Of a stretch of DNA of 46,146 bases, positions 44,563 to 46,146 are shown in pieces. Origin of the DNA: a virus; the IMG/VR virus record IMGVR_UViG_3300032342_001227, positions 1 through 46,146 of that record, one strand, 5' to 3'. Positions within the stretch are counted from its first letter, which is position 1; each line of letters begins with the position of its first letter. Below the pieces are notes generated by a model. The model ran no database searches. It worked only from the letters and a program-made list of their open reading frames with translations, and had not been told where the DNA came from. The translations under genes and the position numbers were made by a program.

Positions 44563-44659
44563 TATTTGAATAACCTTCTTCGAGGCTTCAACGTCTTAAA
44601 GCAGTCAAAGAAGGAGTAAATACGGGAAGAGGAGCATATTTAGTGAATTACTTTCGTAA

Positions 44660-44698
44660 TCAGGCAAAAGCTCCTCTTTGAGTGTGTCTTATAGACAT
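44660..44698 (-). CDS. Possible 12-residue leader peptide
   Basis: The ORF MSIRHTQRGAFA starts about 28 bases into the predicted late transcript, with AAGAGGAG (44708-44715) nine bases upstream of its ATG. A second AAGAGGAG copy lies inside the ORF, and both can pair with the downstream CTCCTCTT, giving mutually exclusive structures. This is the layout of a translation-sensitive leader. No similarity evidence. Confidence 0.35.
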   Translation of the reverse strand: MSIRHTQRGAFA

Positions 44699-44731
44699 AT
44701 TTAATCACTCCTCTTTATGCCTCTCACTATA

Positions 44732-44761
44732 AGTATAACATATTTTAAGGTAGTTTGTCAA
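44732..44761 (-). promoter_or_regulatory. Strong sigma70-type promoter for the late block
   Basis: TTGACA (44761-44756), 18 bases, TATACT (44737-44732), with TG one base upstream of the -10 box (extended -10), reading leftward. It would start RNA near 44725, just before the structured leader. It is the best promoter match for the whole leftward structural block. Confidence 0.75.
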
Positions 44762-44813
44762 GTCTGGAGGAAAAATATTTTCCCAACTACTACTTTTAGT
44801 ACACCCCCTTGCT

Positions 44814-44839
44814 AAATAAAACCTCGCCTCTGGCTCGGT
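44814..44839 (-). terminator. Terminator with tandem G-A pairs
   Basis: ACC-GA-GCC, loop AGA, GGC-GA-GGT, followed by TTTTATTT on the minus strand. The two stems are joined by a tandem G-A/A-G mismatch, which forms sheared pairs in RNA. It ends the structured element to its right and insulates the late promoter. Confidence 0.55.
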
Positions 44840-44955
44840 GGCTCTATAACTCCCAAAGAAGTAAATAATAGCTAAGAATCATCCTTGTCTGCCTTTCGGC
44901 AGGGATTCTCTTAGCCATGGCGTTCCTACGCTTAATCTGACCCATTGTAGACAAG
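44840..44955 (-). ncRNA. Second GC-rich structured RNA element
   Basis: Minus strand: CUGCC-GAAA-GGCAG (44889-44902) nested inside GCUAAG...AAUC/GAUU...CUUAGC, then GCGU-AGGA-ACGC, with CUUGUCU (44949-44955) able to pair with AGACAAG (44884-44890) as an alternative. It ends at the terminator at 44814-44839. G+C is 30 of 60 bases at 44881-44940. A 33-codon basic ORF (44844-44945) crosses it without a strong ribosome site; I consider an RNA more likely. No known riboswitch class fits from memory. Confidence 0.45.
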
Positions 44956-45078
44956 AATAACAAATATATTTATATCTATTTTTATATATCATAAATAAGA
45001 ACGGATATAAAATCTATAACTCATTGGTATTATTAAAGATATATTTTTTATATTTTAAAAATAAATATTAAGTAAATA

Positions 45079-45107
45079 TTGACCTAACTAATTGATATTA
45101 TTATACT
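45079..45107 (+). promoter_or_regulatory. Rightward sigma70-type promoter without a gene behind it
   Basis: TTGACC (45079-45084), 17 bases, TATACT (45102-45107). RNA would start near 45114. No ORF longer than 14 codons with a usable start follows within about 300 bases, so the product may be a non-coding RNA. Confidence 0.6.
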
Positions 45108-45181
45108 TATATTTATTCTATTATAATTAATTCTGGCTTCTTCTAAGTTATTAATATTGTATATCGGGCTTTTTTCTTGTA

Positions 45182-45208
45182 GGAACGGAGATGATTTCTA
45201 TCCGTTCC
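45182..45208. repeat. Inverted repeat GGAACGGA/TCCGTTCC
   Basis: Eight perfect pairs around an 11-base loop, in the segment downstream of the promoter at 45079. The core AACGGA also recurs at 45000, 45251-45262 (reverse) and 46138, suggesting a family of sites or an RNA hairpin. Confidence 0.65.
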
Positions 45209-45296
45209 GAGATTGAAATGATGATACGGTCGTAGGCTTTTTATCGTTTTTTGTCCGTTCTGCTAAAAATGACCCTACCTCCTTAGATTGTTGTAA

Positions 45297-45315
45297 CTTG
45301 TTGTAAGACAACAAG
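45297..45315. repeat. Inverted repeat CTTGTTGT/ACAACAAG
   Basis: Eight perfect pairs with a three-base loop, directly after a TTGTTGTAA direct copy. Hairpin-forming on either strand. Confidence 0.7.
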
Positions 45316-45383
45316 GTTTATCATCTTAAAATGTATGATTTTGGGATTCAGTTCTAATAATTGAATTATTTTATTAAATAAAT

Positions 45384-45420
45384 TTAATGTAAACCATTGT
45401 CCCCCAACAGTTTACATTAA
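45384..45420. repeat. Inverted repeat TTAATGTAAAC/GTTTACATTAA
   Basis: Eleven perfect pairs around CATTGTCCCCCAACA. The right arm sequence (G)TTACATTAA recurs at 45464-45473 and 45753-45762, so this may be a set of binding sites; with the later TTATTTTTT it may also serve as a terminator for RNA from 45079. Confidence 0.7.
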
Positions 45421-45509
45421 TTCCTTATTTTTTAATTCTTTATAACCTTATTAATTCCAATAAGTTACATTAATTTAATAAATTGATTAATTAAATCAAT
45501 TTTTTTGAT

Positions 45510-45555
45510 CCTGGTCTATACCAGGCAACAGACTAAGCTTATTGATCCTTAGTCT
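45510..45555. repeat. Pair of hairpins CCTGG/CCAGG and AGACTAAG/CTTAGTCT
   Basis: Two neighbouring inverted repeats (45510-45525 and 45530-45555), both beginning near GATCCT, preceded by AATTGATT/AATCAATT (45481-45501) and a seven-T run. They may form a rho-independent-like terminator followed by control hairpins. Confidence 0.6.
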
Positions 45556-45674
45556 ATTAGTACCTTGTTTATTATTTATCTATTCTTTTAGGTTATTATT
45601 TACTTTTTATTATTTATTGCTTTTAATGATTTAATTTATAATACTACCAAGAAAAAATATTTATTATTAATTAG

Positions 45675-45750
45675 TATAACTTCTTTAATTACAATAACTT
45701 ATAATAATAAAACTATTTTTTAAATTTATTATAACTTATTTAATTATAAT
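45675..45750. repeat. Two 21-bp imperfect direct repeats 55 bases apart
   Basis: Copies at 45675-45695 and 45730-45750 read TATAACTT-N-TTTAATTA-N-AAT and match at 19 of 21 bases. The second lies just upstream of the promoter at 45773, as activator or iteron sites would. Confidence 0.7.
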
Positions 45751-45772
45751 GGGTTACATTAAAAATATTTAT

Positions 45773-45801
45773 TTGACAAGTATTTATTTATGAGTTATAC
45801 T
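45773..45801 (+). promoter_or_regulatory. Consensus rightward promoter for the early-type block
   Basis: TTGACA (45773-45778), 17 bases, TATACT (45796-45801), an almost perfect sigma70-type promoter 27 bases before the ATG at 45828. A GTTACATTAA site and a 21-bp direct repeat lie just upstream. Confidence 0.8.
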
Positions 45802-45827
45802 TAATTAGAAAAACAAAGGATATTAAA

Positions 45828-45929
45828 ATGGCAAGATTAATTAAAAAAATAAAAAATAGGATAAAAGAATTAAGACAGTCAAAATCTTTAACAGTAGATT
45901 ATGTTTTTGTTTTTTATGGCTGGAATTAA
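45828..45929 (+). CDS. Small basic leader protein, 33 residues
   Basis: A 33-residue basic peptide (MARLIKKIKNRIKELRQSKS, then a hydrophobic VDYVFVFYGWN), first gene behind the consensus promoter and with AAAGGA eight bases before its ATG. Such short, highly charged first genes are common in phage early operons and often act on host proteins; no similarity is recognised. Confidence 0.6.
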   Translation: MARLIKKIKNRIKELRQSKSLTVDYVFVFYGWN

Positions 45930-45944
45930 TAAGGATAACTAAAA

Positions 45945-46146
45945 ATGATTAAATTGTTGATACCTATTGACAAAACAAAAAAGTATAAATCAGATTTACG
46001 CGGTTTTTGGTATAGCCAAGAATCAAAAAAATTGTATTATGATTACATTATAACAAAAAGATATAAAAACTCAAATAAAAATTATTTAGAATATTTAAAA
46101 CAAAAGTATAATCAAGAGAGTTTATTTTACCTTCAGAACGGACAAG
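45945..46146 (+). CDS. Hypothetical early-type protein, cut by window edge
   Basis: Open from ATG 45945 (AAGGA site) to the window end, 67 codons and no stop. It starts MIKLLIPIDKTKKYKSDLRG and is rich in Lys, Tyr and Asn (KLYYDYIITKRYKNSNKNYL). No family recognised. Same strand and spacing as the preceding small gene, so probably one transcript. Confidence 0.6.
   Translation, partial: MIKLLIPIDKTKKYKSDLRGFWYSQESKKLYYDYIITKRYKNSNKNYLEYLKQKYNQESLFYLQNGQ

Larger units (their letters stand above)
44455..44725 (-). ncRNA. Structured late-operon leader RNA of six consecutive hairpins
   Basis: Read on the minus strand, nearly every base of this stretch falls in a stem. In 5' to 3' order: GAGUG/CACUC around UGUCU/AGACA; AAGAGGAGC/GCUCCUCUU around AUUAC-GAAA-GUAAU; CCUUCUU/AAGAAGG around GCUUUAA-GACG-UUGAAGC; GUUCUGAA/UUCAGAAC; AGGGAGG/CCUCCCU; and GGGCUAAAGUUUAC paired over 14 bases with GUAGAUUUUAGCCC, enclosing GACUGGG-GAUU-CCUGGUC. 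Several pairs are G-U only on this strand and would be A-C mismatches on the other, and the tetraloop is GAAA on this strand, so the minus-strand RNA is the functional one. It follows a strong promoter and precedes the first late gene. G+C reaches about half in places (31 of 60 bases at 44461-44520), far above the local background. Confidence 0.6.
44405..45827. other. Long non-coding region between divergent blocks
   Basis: About 1.4 kb without a convincing long gene. The left third (to about 44955) holds the GC-rich RNA elements and late promoter. From 44956 on it is extremely A+T rich (6 G/C in 60 bases at 45661-45720) and contains three promoter-like or repeat-rich stretches, numerous inverted repeats and no long ORF on either strand. 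The combination is typical of a control region and possibly of an origin of replication or packaging site. Confidence 0.7.

Noticed and set aside
44844-44945. 33-codon basic ORF across the GC-rich RNA element
   Set aside because: No good ribosome binding site at the first ATG and the bases are better explained by nested RNA stems; kept only as a remark.
44455-44955. Known ribozymes (hammerhead, twister) or tRNAs in the structured region
   Set aside because: No CUGAUGA...GAAA core, no twister core, and no cloverleaf or T-loop GTTCGA was found by eye in either strand.

Overview
This window is part of a tailed double-stranded DNA phage genome (Caudoviricetes) or a closely related prophage. It carries an almost complete set of head and tail genes: terminase, portal, prohead protease/scaffold, major capsid protein, neck proteins, major tail protein, tape measure and tail fibres. 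No sheath protein is recognisable and the tape measure is long, so a long non-contractile (siphovirus-like) tail is the simplest reading. The DNA is very A+T rich and most starts carry AGGAGG-type ribosome binding sites. This fits a low-GC, probably Gram-positive host, but nothing in the window identifies the host.

Layout. Bases 1-8548, plus strand: a tightly packed, often start/stop-overlapping block. It begins with sugar-handling genes (three GT-A glycosyltransferases, one of them fused to a LicD-like nucleotidyltransferase; one GT-B glycosyltransferase; a PIG-L deacetylase; a WbqC-like protein). Then come a putative amidoligase, an MptE/DUF115-like protein, a membrane protein, a zinc-binding protein and an HExxH protein. 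Bases 8599-44404, minus strand: one late block of about 36 kb. In transcription order it holds a small zinc protein, a terminase-partner candidate, terL (with a mini-intein), portal, a group of fibre-like genes, a repeat protein, protease-scaffold, major capsid protein, connectors, major tail protein, chaperone-like genes, tape measure, distal tail genes, a 2635-residue tail protein (with a LAGLIDADG intein), fibre genes and a glycosyltransferase placed among the fibres. The two strands converge at about 8549-8598.

Bases 44405-45827 hold no convincing long gene and separate the leftward late block from a rightward block that starts at 45828. This stretch is the least explained part of the window. 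A strong leftward promoter (44732-44761) fires into about 275 bases that read on the minus strand as six consecutive hairpins, with a short leader ORF on top. Upstream of it lies a second GC-rich structured element. Farther right are two rightward consensus promoters (45079 and 45773), the first with no ORF behind it, and a set of palindromes and direct repeats in DNA of very low G+C.

How it works together: the late block makes the particle, and the sugar genes plus the fibre-embedded glycosyltransferase probably decorate virion proteins or alter a surface glycan. Several hairpins that look like intrinsic terminators lie inside the late block, so a structured leader RNA could plausibly act in processive antitermination. 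That last point is inference.
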